This document shows, piece after piece, positions 13,014 to 20,640 of a DNA stretch of 21,231 nucleotides. Source of the DNA: an uncultured Lachnospiraceae bacterium (GTDB taxonomy: Bacteria > Bacillota > Clostridia > Lachnospirales > Lachnospiraceae); assembly GCA_937891165.1 (NCBI GenBank), contig CALAEX010000258.1, forward strand, positions 1 to 21,231. The letters are read 5' to 3'. A program made the position numbers and the translations under genes. How positions within the stretch are numbered: the stretch's first letter is position 1; each line of letters starts with the position of its first letter. The notes under the pieces were generated by a model, which saw only the letters and a list, made by a program, of their open reading frames with translations, ran no database searches and was not told where the DNA came from.

Positions 13014-14672
13014 TTATCGAAAACTTTTTGCCCAAGTTACTAAAGAGCCGTGATGTGTATTATTGGCAACATCTCGTTTCATTTGGTCAGTAACTGGTCC
13101 ATTTTTTCTCATTTTTGCTAAAATGACTTCATGGAGTTCTTCGATTTCCATTTGTTCGAAAGGTTTTGTTAAATCTAGTGGTTTCTGTGGTGTTTCTATT
13201 GTTTGTTCTTTTTTTGTAGGAGTTACTTTTGGTAATTCTATTTTTTCCATTGGTTTTTGTTCTTCTTTTTGTATTGGTTTTGTTTTTGGAAGTTCTACTT
13301 TTTCTCTTTTTGTTTCTGCTATTATTTCAGTAGCAGTAGGAATCCATATTTCACCCGAATTTCCATCTATTTCAACAGAGAGGTTATTATTTGTAACTGT
13401 AATAGTTTGACCAGAAAAAGCACCTGTATAAGTTCCATTTGGTGTAGTTACATGTATGGTATATGGGTTATCATCGTTATTTACCATAACAATCACAGAA
13501 GTACCATTGTAATTTCTTGCAAATGCATATTGTCTTGTTGTTAAAGATAATTCTTTATAATCACCATAACTTAATGCTTTAGTTTGTTGACGGATAGAAC
13601 CTAAACGAGAGATAAATTTTGTGTAAGGATTAGTTTCTGTTTTTTTATTCCATTCTTCAAATACGAGTTCTGGTCGAATTGGAGTATCAGCGTCTGCTCC
13701 TCGTCCTTTTTGTCCTTCTATAGCAAACTCAGAGCCATAGTAAATAGATGGGATACCAGGCAACGTATAGAGTAAAATATGCACAGGTGCAAAACCATTT
13801 GGAGTATTTAACTTTGAAATAATACGTGCTACATCATGATTATCTACAAAATTGTAGAGTTTTAAGCGACTGCCACCCATATCATAAAGGCGTTTTACGG
13901 TATGAGCAATTTCAAAGAAATTGTGGTCATTATAGCCAGAATATAATGCTTTGTGTAAATGATAATTTGTTACAGAATGTAAGGTGTCTGCATTTGCCCA
14001 ACGAATATAATCTCCGTGGATAACTTCTCCCATAAGCCAAAATTCGGGTTTTACTTCATTGGCTGTTCTGCGAAGTTCTTTCATAAATTCAAAGTCCAGA
14101 ACATCCGCAGCATCTAAACGGATACCATCGACATCAAATTCTTCTACCCAAAAACGGATGATATCACAAATATATTGTTTTACTTCAGGATTTCTTTGAT
14201 TTAATTTTGCTAAAAGGTTATAACCACCCCAGTTGTCATAGGAAAAGCCATCATTATATTCATTATTGCCCCAAAAATTCACATTGCAATACCAATCTCT
14301 ATATCTAGAGTTTTCACGGTTTTGTTTAATATCTTGGAAAGCAAAAAAATCACGTCCTGTATGATTAAATACACCGTCAAAAATAACTCGAATCCCTTGC
14401 TTATGACATTCGGTTACAAAGTTTTTTAAGGTATCATTCGTACCTAATCGACTGTCTAATTTTTTATAGTCGGTAGTTTCGTAACCATGTCCTACGGATT
14501 CAAATAATGGTCCAATATAAATTGCATTACATCCGATTGCTTTGATATGGGAAATCCAAGGTAGTAACTTATTTAATCGTTCTACAGGTTCCCCATACTC
14601 ATTTTTTTTAGGTGCTCCTGTCATACCTAAAGGGTAAATATGGTAAAATATCGCTTCATCATACCATGCCAT
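13014..14672 (-). CDS. GH13 alpha-amylase family enzyme with C-terminal extension
   Basis: A 552-residue alpha-glucan hydrolase or transferase. The (beta/alpha)8 barrel spans ~1-350 with the GH13 regions VIFDGVFNH, GIRLDAAD (nucleophile Asp187), WLMGEV (acid/base Glu216) and FVDNHD (Asp280). A small beta domain follows to ~445. No signal peptide is present, so it acts in the cytoplasm, probably on maltodextrin or glycogen; a neopullulanase/cyclomaltodextrinase-like activity is plausible. Residues ~450-505 are a Lys/Pro/Glu linker, and the last ~50 residues (EQMEIEELHEVILAKMRKNG...) are a small helical module outside GH13. ATG 14672 has AGGAGG upstream and a TATAAT (complement of 14710-14715) in the 115-bp gap after glgB. 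Confidence 0.9.
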   Translation of the reverse strand: MAWYDEAIFYHIYPLGMTGAPKKNEYGEPVERLNKLLPWISHIKAIGCNAIYIGPLFESVGHGYETTDYKKLDSRLGTNDTLKNFVTECHKQGIRVIFDGVFNHTGRDFFAFQDIKQNRENSRYRDWYCNVNFWGNNEYNDGFSYDNWGGYNLLAKLNQRNPEVKQYICDIIRFWVEEFDVDGIRLDAADVLDFEFMKELRRTANEVKPEFWLMGEVIHGDYIRWANADTLHSVTNYHLHKALYSGYNDHNFFEIAHTVKRLYDMGGSRLKLYNFVDNHDVARIISKLNTPNGFAPVHILLYTLPGIPSIYYGSEFAIEGQKGRGADADTPIRPELVFEEWNKKTETNPYTKFISRLGSIRQQTKALSYGDYKELSLTTRQYAFARNYNGTSVIVMVNNDDNPYTIHVTTPNGTYTGAFSGQTITVTNNNLSVEIDGNSGEIWIPTATEIIAETKREKVELPKTKPIQKEEQKPMEKIELPKVTPTKKEQTIETPQKPLDLTKPFEQMEIEELHEVILAKMRKNGPVTDQMKRDVANNTHHGSLVTWAKSFR

Positions 14673-14787
14673 TTGTTGTTTCCTCCTACATTGTTTCGCT
14701 TTTTTAGAAATTATACAATATGGATAATCATAGTTGAGAAAATATATCCTATTTTATTTTACACTATAATTTGCAAGATAGCTAGTT

Positions 14788-16575
14788 CTATTTTACAATC
14801 ATATATTTAGCCGAAAATTTATCTAATGACACCAAAAATCCTTGTTCCGTTTTTTTATAGATTTTTTTCTTTTTATAAGAAACTGTTCCACCATATAATT
14901 CATTATCGCTTGCTAATAACAATTGTAAGCTATCTGTTTCTTCTAGTTTTAATGTATATTCTTGTGGTTTATCAGAAAAATTAAATATTGCGATGATTTT
15001 TTGTTTTCCATCGGTTCTCATAAAAGCATAAATGCAGTTTGCTTCTTGATGACAGTCTATCCAGGTAAATCCTATTCCATCAAAGTCTAGTGCCCAAAAG
15101 GCAGGATATTTTAAATAAATATGGTTCAATTGCTCGATAAATTGATGAAATGCATCGTGAGTAGGATATGTTAGAATATTCCAATCTTGTTCACGTTTTT
15201 CGTCCCATTCTCTGAGCTGTCCAAATTCGTTACCCATAAAGTTTAATTTTTTGCCTGGATGTGCATACATATACATATATAATGCTCGTGCTTGTGGAAA
15301 TTTCTTTTCATAATCGTCATTCATTTTTTGTAAGATAGTTGCTTTTCCATGCACTACTTCATCATGAGAAAATGGCAAAATGAAATTTTCATTATAATAA
15401 TACATCATAGAAAAGGTCAATTTATGATAGTCACGACTACGGTCAGAAGGATTTAATTGCATATAAGATAGCGTATCATTCATCCAACCCATATCCCATT
15501 TATAATCGAAACCAAGCCCTCCTTCTGTTACTGGTTTTGTTACCATTGGATAAGAAGTAGAATCTTCTGCTGCCAAAATAATGGAAGGATAGGTTTCTTT
15601 TAATCCTTGATTCATATATTGAATAAATTGAATAGCATTTTTATTTTCGCCTCTATTACTATTCCCCTGCCAATAAATCATATTGCTGAGAGCGTCAATG
15701 CGAAGTCCATCAAAATGATATTCTTTTAACCAATAGTTTGCATTGGATTGCAAAAAGCTTCTCACTTCTCCTCTAGAATGATTAAAGTTTTTACTTCCCC
15801 ACTCACTATTACCAACATCTATATGTGGATATTCATATAAAGAAGTTCCATCAAAATCCGCTAATGCATAATCATCTACTGCAAAATGTACAGGTACAAA
15901 GTCTAAAATTACACCAATATTATTTTTATGACAGTTATCAACAAAAGCCTTTAAATCATCCATTGTACCATATCGAGAAGTTGGACTATAAAAACCAGTA
16001 TTTTGATAGCCCCAAGAAGTATCACTTGGATGTTCACTAATGGGTAGTAATTCAATATAATTATAACCTTGTTCTTTGACATAAGGAATCAATTGTTCTG
16101 CAAGTTCAGAATAAGTAAACCAGCCAGTTTCTTTTTCATTCTTTTTCTTCCAAGAACCGATATGCAATTCATAAATATTTAATGGTTTGTTTTTACAATC
16201 TGTTCTTGTACGCATCCATTGTTTATCCTTAAACTGATATGCGGATAAGTCTCGAACAATGGATGCATTTTGTGGACGAAGTTCCATTCCATATCCATAT
16301 GGGTCACAATGGTCGATATATCTGCCATCTTTTCGATAAATTCGGTATTTATACATCATTCCTAGTTTGACATTTGGAATTTCACAAGCCCAAAAATTTC
16401 CGTCATATACTTTTTGCATTGGAGTTTCTGTCCAACGATTAAATTCTCCAATTACTGCTATTTTTTCTGCAGCAGGAGCAAAAACTCGAAAGGTTGTTAT
16501 TTTTTCGTGCCAATGACAACCTAAATATTCATAGGCATCAAATATTTTGCCTGTATAAAATCCATACATATCCAT
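14788..16575 (-). CDS. glgB: 1,4-alpha-glucan (glycogen) branching enzyme
   Basis: A 595-residue GH13 enzyme that cuts alpha-1,4 chains and rejoins them through alpha-1,6 bonds during glycogen synthesis in the cytoplasm. A CBM48-type N-terminal domain (~20-105, FRVFAPAAEKIAVIGEFNRW) precedes the barrel. GlgB signatures are ELHIGSW (~136-142), DGLRIDALSNMIYW (nucleophile Asp294), AAEDST (acid/base Glu337) and FSHDEVVHGK (Asp405). It lacks the extra N1 module of the 728-residue E. coli enzyme, as do many clostridial forms. The start ATG 16575 has GGAG upstream and a TATAAT (complement of 16607-16612) that may be its -10. It is upstream of the second GH13 gene on the same strand and divergent from a TetR gene. 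Confidence 0.95.
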   Translation of the reverse strand: MDMYGFYTGKIFDAYEYLGCHWHEKITTFRVFAPAAEKIAVIGEFNRWTETPMQKVYDGNFWACEIPNVKLGMMYKYRIYRKDGRYIDHCDPYGYGMELRPQNASIVRDLSAYQFKDKQWMRTRTDCKNKPLNIYELHIGSWKKKNEKETGWFTYSELAEQLIPYVKEQGYNYIELLPISEHPSDTSWGYQNTGFYSPTSRYGTMDDLKAFVDNCHKNNIGVILDFVPVHFAVDDYALADFDGTSLYEYPHIDVGNSEWGSKNFNHSRGEVRSFLQSNANYWLKEYHFDGLRIDALSNMIYWQGNSNRGENKNAIQFIQYMNQGLKETYPSIILAAEDSTSYPMVTKPVTEGGLGFDYKWDMGWMNDTLSYMQLNPSDRSRDYHKLTFSMMYYYNENFILPFSHDEVVHGKATILQKMNDDYEKKFPQARALYMYMYAHPGKKLNFMGNEFGQLREWDEKREQDWNILTYPTHDAFHQFIEQLNHIYLKYPAFWALDFDGIGFTWIDCHQEANCIYAFMRTDGKQKIIAIFNFSDKPQEYTLKLEETDSLQLLLASDNELYGGTVSYKKKKIYKKTEQGFLVSLDKFSAKYMIVK

Positions 16576-16698
16576 AAAAAGTTCTCCATTAACTGAATTT
16601 TTTTTAATTATAAATAAGAAGATTTCATAATGCTATCAACAATATTTTTAAATCGTCAATTATCAGACACAATGCAAAAAGTGTTGTGGAATAGCTAA

Positions 16699-16727
16699 TT
16701 GACAAGAAGACTGCTGACAAATATAAT
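16699..16727 (+). promoter_or_regulatory. Consensus sigma-A promoter of the TetR gene
   Basis: TTGACA (16699-16704), 17 bp, TATAAT (16722-16727): both hexamers are perfect. The predicted start is near 16734. A partial inverted repeat CACAA...TTGTG just upstream (about 16670-16690) is too weak to call an operator. Confidence 0.88.
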
Positions 16728-16755
16728 AAATAAAAGTAATAAAGATGGAGTGAAC

Positions 16756-17301
16756 ATGATGGATTCAAGAAAACAGCGTACGAAACGTAGTATTATCAAT
16801 GCTTTTATTCAACTGCGTGCGAAAAAACCTTTGGAAAAAATAACAGTAAAAGAGTTAGCAGAAGTCGCTTATATTAATAAGGCTACTTTTTATACATATT
16901 ATCAAGATATTTATGATTTAAGTGAACAATTAGAAGATGAGGCAATTACGAATATACTTAACGATATTCCTCATCCAGAATATTTAATTACTAATCCAAA
17001 ACAAAGTGCAGAGCTTATTATGTCTGCTATTTATGCTCAAGGAAGTCTATTTCAAACTCTTTTTTCTGGTTCAAGACAAGTAATCTTACTAGAACAATTA
17101 GATAAGCGATTAAAAGAAAAAATCTATATTTCTCATCCAGAATATAAGGAACGTTTAGATACAGAATTGATACTTTCGGTGCTTATTTATGGAGATTTTT
17201 ATGCTTTTTTGAAACATTCCAAAGAAGATATTTCTATGATAATTGAAATATTAGGAAATATTAATGAATGTTTAGTATCTAATTATGTAAAAAAAACATA
17301 A
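16756..17301 (+). CDS. TetR/AcrR family transcriptional regulator
   Basis: A 181-residue one-domain-plus-ligand-domain regulator. The N-terminal helix-turn-helix is ITVKELAEVAYINKATFYTYYQDIYDL, the classic TetR recognition segment ending TFYxYY; the rest is helical and poorly conserved. The start is ATG 16756, or ATG 16759, after GGAG at 16747-16750. A TTG at 16699 is rejected because it is the -35 box. The gene is divergent from glgB with a shared 180-bp region, so it may regulate glgB, itself or both. No ligand can be inferred. Confidence 0.88.
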   Translation: MMDSRKQRTKRSIINAFIQLRAKKPLEKITVKELAEVAYINKATFYTYYQDIYDLSEQLEDEAITNILNDIPHPEYLITNPKQSAELIMSAIYAQGSLFQTLFSGSRQVILLEQLDKRLKEKIYISHPEYKERLDTELILSVLIYGDFYAFLKHSKEDISMIIEILGNINECLVSNYVKKT

Positions 17302-17305
17302 GAAA

Positions 17306-17363
17306 AAGCTGTTTCACAAAACTTTAGTTTTAGTAGTTTTGTTTTGAAACAGCTTCTTTTTTT
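17306..17363. terminator. Bidirectional terminator between convergent genes
   Basis: AAGCTGTTTCA (17306-17316) pairs with TGAAACAGCTT (17345-17355), and the stem continues inward with CAAAACT and AGTTTTG. TTTTTTT follows on plus (17357-17363), and a complementary A-run at 17303-17307 serves minus. It overlaps the last bases of the PHP gene. Confidence 0.85.
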
Positions 17364-18129
17364 ATTTATCTGTAAGAAAATCTTTATCTATAATTGGTAG
17401 ATGAAATTCTTTACATAATTCTTCTCCTCTACGAACAGCTTCATAATTTAAAATTGCTTTTGGAGAATGTGCGTCAATACCAATAACAGCAGAATTTCCT
17501 ACTTGTCCTGCTATTTTTAGAAATTGTTTGGATGGATAATGTCTGCCTGTCCAAAGCCCTAACATATTAAGTTCGATAGGGATATCTTTTTCTTTTAAAT
17601 AACGACATAATTTTTCTATATGTTTTGCATAAATTTCTTCGGGTCCTCTGTAATTGATAACATCAGGATGTGCTACATATAAATATTTTCCTGTCTCCAT
17701 TGCTTCGATTACAACATCTACATAACGTGCTAAAATAGATTTGTCGGTTGTCTTACGTACACTGTAAGTTCCATCTTTTTCTTTATCTAAAAAATGTTGT
17801 CCTAAAATCATATAATCAAGGGGATAATCTTTTAATAAATTATCTTGAGCTTCCATCATTTCTGGCCAATATTCTGATTCAAAGCCAATATAAATTTTAA
17901 TATCCTTTGCATATTCTTTTTTTAATGCTTCTAAACTAGAAAAATAGTCATCTACTTCATTTACTGTTAAACGCATTCCAGATACGAATCCATCTGTAAA
18001 TACCCAAGGACAATGGTCAGAAAAACCAAGAATTTTTAAACCAGCCTTAATGGCATTTTCGACATATTCTCTGTCTTCTCCTGAAGCGTGCCTGCAACGA
18101 GTCGTATGTGTATGATAATTTGCTAACAT
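17362..18129 (-). CDS. PHP-family histidinol phosphatase
   Basis: A 255-residue metal-dependent phosphatase of the PHP (HisJ/HisK-like) family. In histidine synthesis, such enzymes convert L-histidinol phosphate to L-histidinol. Metal-binding motifs appear in order: NYHTHTTRC (His6, His8), GFSDHCPW (Asp38, His39), GFESEYWPE, LGQHF, VAHPD and GIDAHSP near the C-terminus. Length matches HisK-type proteins of Firmicutes. No other his gene is in the window, so a different phosphoester substrate remains possible. The start ATG 18129 has GAGG upstream. It is divergent from the DUF1189 gene. Confidence 0.88.
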   Translation of the reverse strand: MLANYHTHTTRCRHASGEDREYVENAIKAGLKILGFSDHCPWVFTDGFVSGMRLTVNEVDDYFSSLEALKKEYAKDIKIYIGFESEYWPEMMEAQDNLLKDYPLDYMILGQHFLDKEKDGTYSVRKTTDKSILARYVDVVIEAMETGKYLYVAHPDVINYRGPEEIYAKHIEKLCRYLKEKDIPIELNMLGLWTGRHYPSKQFLKIAGQVGNSAVIGIDAHSPKAILNYEAVRRGEELCKEFHLPIIDKDFLTDK

Positions 18130-18236
18130 TTTTTTCCTCTTTTCTAAAAAATTTTTTCACTTGTTCTTATCTTTATTATAAGAAAAAAACAGGTATTATG
18201 TCAACTTTTCTTACCTATTCTCTTTGTAACTTTTCC

Positions 18237-18265
18237 TTGAAAACCTAAAATCTATATGTTACTAT
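18237..18265 (+). promoter_or_regulatory. Promoter of the DUF1189 gene
   Basis: TTGAAA (18237-18242), 17 bp, TACTAT (18260-18265), with TGT just before the -10 giving an extended -10. The predicted start is near 18272, about 54 bp before the ATG. Confidence 0.65.
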
Positions 18266-18325
18266 AAAACAAGTAATAAAAACCTTTTATAAAAGGGGCA
18301 AAAGAGAAAAGAAAGGAGTTTTGAA

Positions 18326-19099
18326 ATGAACATTTTTAAGGAAATGCTTTTATCGACGTATAGTTATAAAAGTTATCCAAAGTTTCTTAACAATAAAAAA
18401 AGTAAAGTGTTTGGCTTTGGTTTATTGTTAATGTTACTTTATTTTACGATTACTATGCTTGTACCTTTTATTCCTTTTTTTGTAGTAGATGGTGGGTTTG
18501 GTACGTTATTAGATGAGTATGTTCCAAATTTTAAATTGACCAAAGAGGGCTTTTGGGTAGAAGAATCGGTAGAATATGATATGAATGATACTTATATTTG
18601 TGTTGATACTAGCCCAGATTCTTATTTTCATAGTGGAGAGGAAATTGCAGAATCGTTATCCGAATATTCTTATGTAGTTTTGGTTGATTCTGAAAAAATT
18701 ATTTTAAAAGAGTATACTACAGTACAAGAAATTTATTGTTCTGACTTAGCAGTAGAATTTTCTAGAGAAGATGTGGTTGCATTTATTCCGTTCCTCTATA
18801 TTATTATTGTTATTTGTTTAATTTTAGCATTTATCTTTATGACCGCAGGATTTTTCTTTGGAGTGTTAGTAGTAGCATTTTTAGCAATGATGATTGGCTC
18901 TATGATGAAATATGCTCTTCCTTTTGGAAAATTGTATCAATTAGCAGTTTATAGTCGTACTCTTCCTCTTATATTAAAAGCACTGTGTTCGTTATTTTCT
19001 GTTGATTTTCCTTGGCTTATCAATTGTGGTACTTCTTTATTTATTTTAATTTATGTAATGCAAGAAATAAAAGAAAATCCAACTTCTCAACAAGTATGA
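18326..19099 (+). CDS. DUF1189-like membrane protein
   Basis: A 257-residue integral membrane protein. A short cytoplasmic N-terminus (FKEMLLSTYSYKSYPKFLNN) precedes a first span at ~28-54. An acidic extracytoplasmic domain (~55-148) follows, then a pair of very hydrophobic spans (~149-195), and further hydrophobic stretches before an acidic tail. This layout fits the DUF1189 family of Firmicutes, whose role is not established; assignment is from layout and the N-terminal segment. The start has AAAGGAG at ideal distance. It is monocistronic, with its own promoter and terminator. Confidence 0.8.
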   Translation: MNIFKEMLLSTYSYKSYPKFLNNKKSKVFGFGLLLMLLYFTITMLVPFIPFFVVDGGFGTLLDEYVPNFKLTKEGFWVEESVEYDMNDTYICVDTSPDSYFHSGEEIAESLSEYSYVVLVDSEKIILKEYTTVQEIYCSDLAVEFSREDVVAFIPFLYIIIVICLILAFIFMTAGFFFGVLVVAFLAMMIGSMMKYALPFGKLYQLAVYSRTLPLILKALCSLFSVDFPWLINCGTSLFILIYVMQEIKENPTSQQV

Positions 19100-19123
19100 G
19101 TAAGTAGAGAAGCGGATTATTTT

Positions 19124-19173
19124 AAAAAGAGTATTAAGAAAGAAGTTTTTGTTCTTTTTTAATACTCTTTTTG
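19124..19173 (+). terminator. Terminator after the DUF1189 gene
   Basis: AAAAAGAGTATTAA (19124-19137) pairs perfectly with TTAATACTCTTTTT (19159-19172), with further pairing inside (AAGAA with TTCTT). The U-run is part of the 3' arm. Confidence 0.85.
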
Positions 19174-19256
19174 TAGTTTTACATAATCTTTACATTGTAT
19201 TCAAAGTTTCTCGATAAAAAATTGGGGAAGAAAAGATAATTTGTAACTAAAAATAG

Positions 19257-19285
19257 TTGCAAAAAATGAAGATACATGGTATTCT
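19257..19285 (+). promoter_or_regulatory. Promoter of hicAB
   Basis: TTGCAA (19257-19262), 17 bp, TATTCT (19280-19285), preceded by TGG (extended -10). The predicted start at ~19292 falls at the ribosome binding site AGAGGTGA (19291-19298), so the mRNA leader would be very short. HicB would be expected to bind here. Confidence 0.55.
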
Positions 19286-19304
19286 AATAGAGAGGTGATA
19301 AAAG

Positions 19305-19556
19305 TTGAGTAAGAAAGAGAAGTTAATAAAGCGGTTGTTAAGTAAACCAAAAGATTTTACTTTTAATGAAATGTCTTCTCTATTATCTTATTTTGGATAT
19401 AAATTAAAACAAGGTGGAACTGGCTCTGGTATAAAATTTATAAAAGAAGAAAGCAATGAAGTTATTAATTTTCATAAACCACATCCTGATGGAATATTAA
19501 AGAGATATATACTGGAACAAGTAATAGAGAAATTGAGAAAGGAAGGTTTATTATGA
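19305..19556 (+). CDS. hicA: HicA-family toxin
   Basis: An 83-residue protein of the HicA/YcfA family, small double-stranded-RNA-binding-fold mRNA interferases neutralised by HicB. The core GYKLKQGGTGSGIKF and the segment NFHKPHPDGILKRYILEQVIEKL fit the family. The His of the classical G-S-H motif is not present in GTGSGIKF, so this belongs to the variant subgroup that shares the HKPHP segment, or is weakened; activity is unproven. The TTG start at 19305 follows AGAGGTGA. The stop overlaps the hicB start (ATGA), giving toxin-first order as usual for hicAB. Confidence 0.88.
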   Translation: MSKKEKLIKRLLSKPKDFTFNEMSSLLSYFGYKLKQGGTGSGIKFIKEESNEVINFHKPHPDGILKRYILEQVIEKLRKEGLL

Positions 19557-19894
19557 GTAGTTTACTATCATATAAAGAGTATAATGGTACCGTAGAATAT
19601 TCAAAAGAAGATAAATGCCTTTTTGGAAAAGTAGTTGGTATAAAGTCTTTATTGTCCTATGAGGGAAATTCTGTTCATGAGTTAGAACAAGATTTTATGA
19701 ATGTGATTGATGAATATTTAAAAGATTGTGAAGAAAGAAATATTACACCAGAACAGCCTTATAAAGGAATATTTAATGTAAGAATTGAACCAGAACTTCA
19801 TAGAAAAATTGCTATTTATGCATTAGAACATGGGAAAAGTTTAAATTCTGTGGTAGAAGAAGCAATTGGAACTATGGTACAAACAATGTTATAG
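19553..19894 (+). CDS. hicB: HicB-family antitoxin
   Basis: A 113-residue antitoxin. The N-terminal HicB domain (YSKEDKCLFGKVVGIKSLLSYEG) resembles a degenerate RNase H fold that binds the toxin. The C-terminal segment FNVRIEPELHRKIAIYALEHGKSLNSVV is a ribbon-helix-helix DNA-binding unit that should repress the operon. The start overlaps the hicA stop. A terminator follows within 20 bp, so the pair is a closed two-gene unit. Confidence 0.9.
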   Translation: MSSLLSYKEYNGTVEYSKEDKCLFGKVVGIKSLLSYEGNSVHELEQDFMNVIDEYLKDCEERNITPEQPYKGIFNVRIEPELHRKIAIYALEHGKSLNSVVEEAIGTMVQTML

Positions 19895-19908
19895 TTAAGT
19901 ATAAAATA

Positions 19909-19956
19909 AAATTAGGACAGAACTCATTTTTTGAGTTTCTGTCCTAGTTTTATTTT
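19909..19956 (+). terminator. Terminator of hicAB
   Basis: TAGGACAGAACTCA (19913-19926) pairs with TGAGTTTCTGTCCTA (19932-19946) with one bulged base. A/T-rich arms extend it, with T-rich tail GTTTTATTTT. Positions 19957-20147 hold no convincing gene. Confidence 0.8.
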
Positions 19957-20147
19957 AACTGAATCAAAGAAGTTCTCCTACTCAAATATGTAAAACGGAT
20001 TACGTGTCCAATGGATATTTAGTAAAAATATAAAGAGAATGGAGAGTTTTCTAGTTGAATAGAAGATTTGAGTATAGTGGAACTAACAGAAATCTTGGAT
20101 AAATTTATAAAAAAGTATTAAAAAAGGAAATAGTGGTATTGTTTTTC

Positions 20148-20207
20148 TTGACAAAATGGTCTATTGATAGTAAACTAAACGCAGGTTTATTATCAATAGA
20201 CCATTTT
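20148..20207 (+). promoter_or_regulatory. blaI promoter with large inverted-repeat operator
   Basis: TTGACA (20148-20153), 17 bp, TAAACT (20171-20176) form the promoter. A perfect 17-bp inverted repeat, AAAATGGTCTATTGATA (20153-20169) and TATCAATAGACCATTTT (20191-20207), spans it. It continues past one G/T position with TAAAC/GTTTA around a 9-nt centre. The left arm covers the -35 to -10 spacer and the right arm lies just downstream of the predicted start (~20183). No T-run follows, so it is not a terminator. BlaI-type repressors bind dyads at such places; autoregulation is inferred. Confidence 0.8.
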
Positions 20208-20249
20208 ACATTTTCAAAAAGTATTGAGATAAGTATATGGGAGGGTATT

Positions 20250-20612
20250 ATGAGTGATTTAAAATTAGGTGTCATTGAATCTCGTTTTGCGGAGCTTATT
20301 TGGAGTAGGGAGCCTCTTTCATCTGGGGAGTTAGTCAAGTTGTGTCAACAAGAACTTGGTTGGAAAAAGTCTACGACATATACAGTACTTCGTAAACTTT
20401 GTGAGCGTGGAATTTTTCAAAATGAGGATGGAAAAGTGACTTCTTTAATTTCTAAAGAGGAATTTTATGCATTGCAAAGTGAACAGTTTGTGGAGGAAAA
20501 TTTTAAAGGTTCTTTGCCAGCGTTTTTAACTGCATTTACAAGAAGAAAAAAATTTTCTAAACAGGAAATTGAAGAATTGCAAAAACTCATTGATGAAAGT
20601 AAAAACGTATAG
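20250..20612 (+). CDS. blaI: BlaI/MecI/CopY-family repressor
   Basis: A 120-residue winged-helix repressor. The DNA-binding domain occupies ~1-75 (SRFAELIWSREPLSSGELVKL, then GWKKSTTYTVLRKLCERG, the recognition helix and wing). The C-terminal helices (FLTAFTRRKKFSKQEIEELQKLI) form the dimer part. In known systems the BlaR1 sensor triggers cleavage of BlaI between these parts. The start is ATG 20250, after GGAGGGT at 20240-20246. An earlier in-frame opening at 20133 runs through the promoter-operator palindrome and is rejected. The blaR1 start lies 28 bp downstream. Confidence 0.92.
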   Translation: MSDLKLGVIESRFAELIWSREPLSSGELVKLCQQELGWKKSTTYTVLRKLCERGIFQNEDGKVTSLISKEEFYALQSEQFVEENFKGSLPAFLTAFTRRKKFSKQEIEELQKLIDESKNV

Positions 20613-20640
20613 AAAAAGTAATCTATGTGTAGGAGGTAGT

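Noticed and set aside
13063..13544. Two plus-strand open frames rich in Phe, Ser and Cys
   Set aside because: They are antisense to the well-supported GH13 gene, in its low-complexity linker region, with no start signals.
16699..16755. Upstream TTG start that would lengthen the TetR protein by 19 residues
   Set aside because: The TTG is the first half of a perfect -35 box (TTGACA-17-TATAAT), so this DNA is promoter. GGAG at 16747 marks the ATG at 16756 or 16759.
20045..20120. Possible gene remnant reading IEDLSIVELTEILDKFIKKY
   Set aside because: It is only about 20 codons, preceded by a stop and without a start or ribosome binding site. It could be an eroded 3' end but cannot be supported.
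20133..20249. Longer N-terminus for BlaI
   Set aside because: The extension runs through the promoter and the 17-bp dyad. The family start MSDLKLG has its own GGAGGGT.
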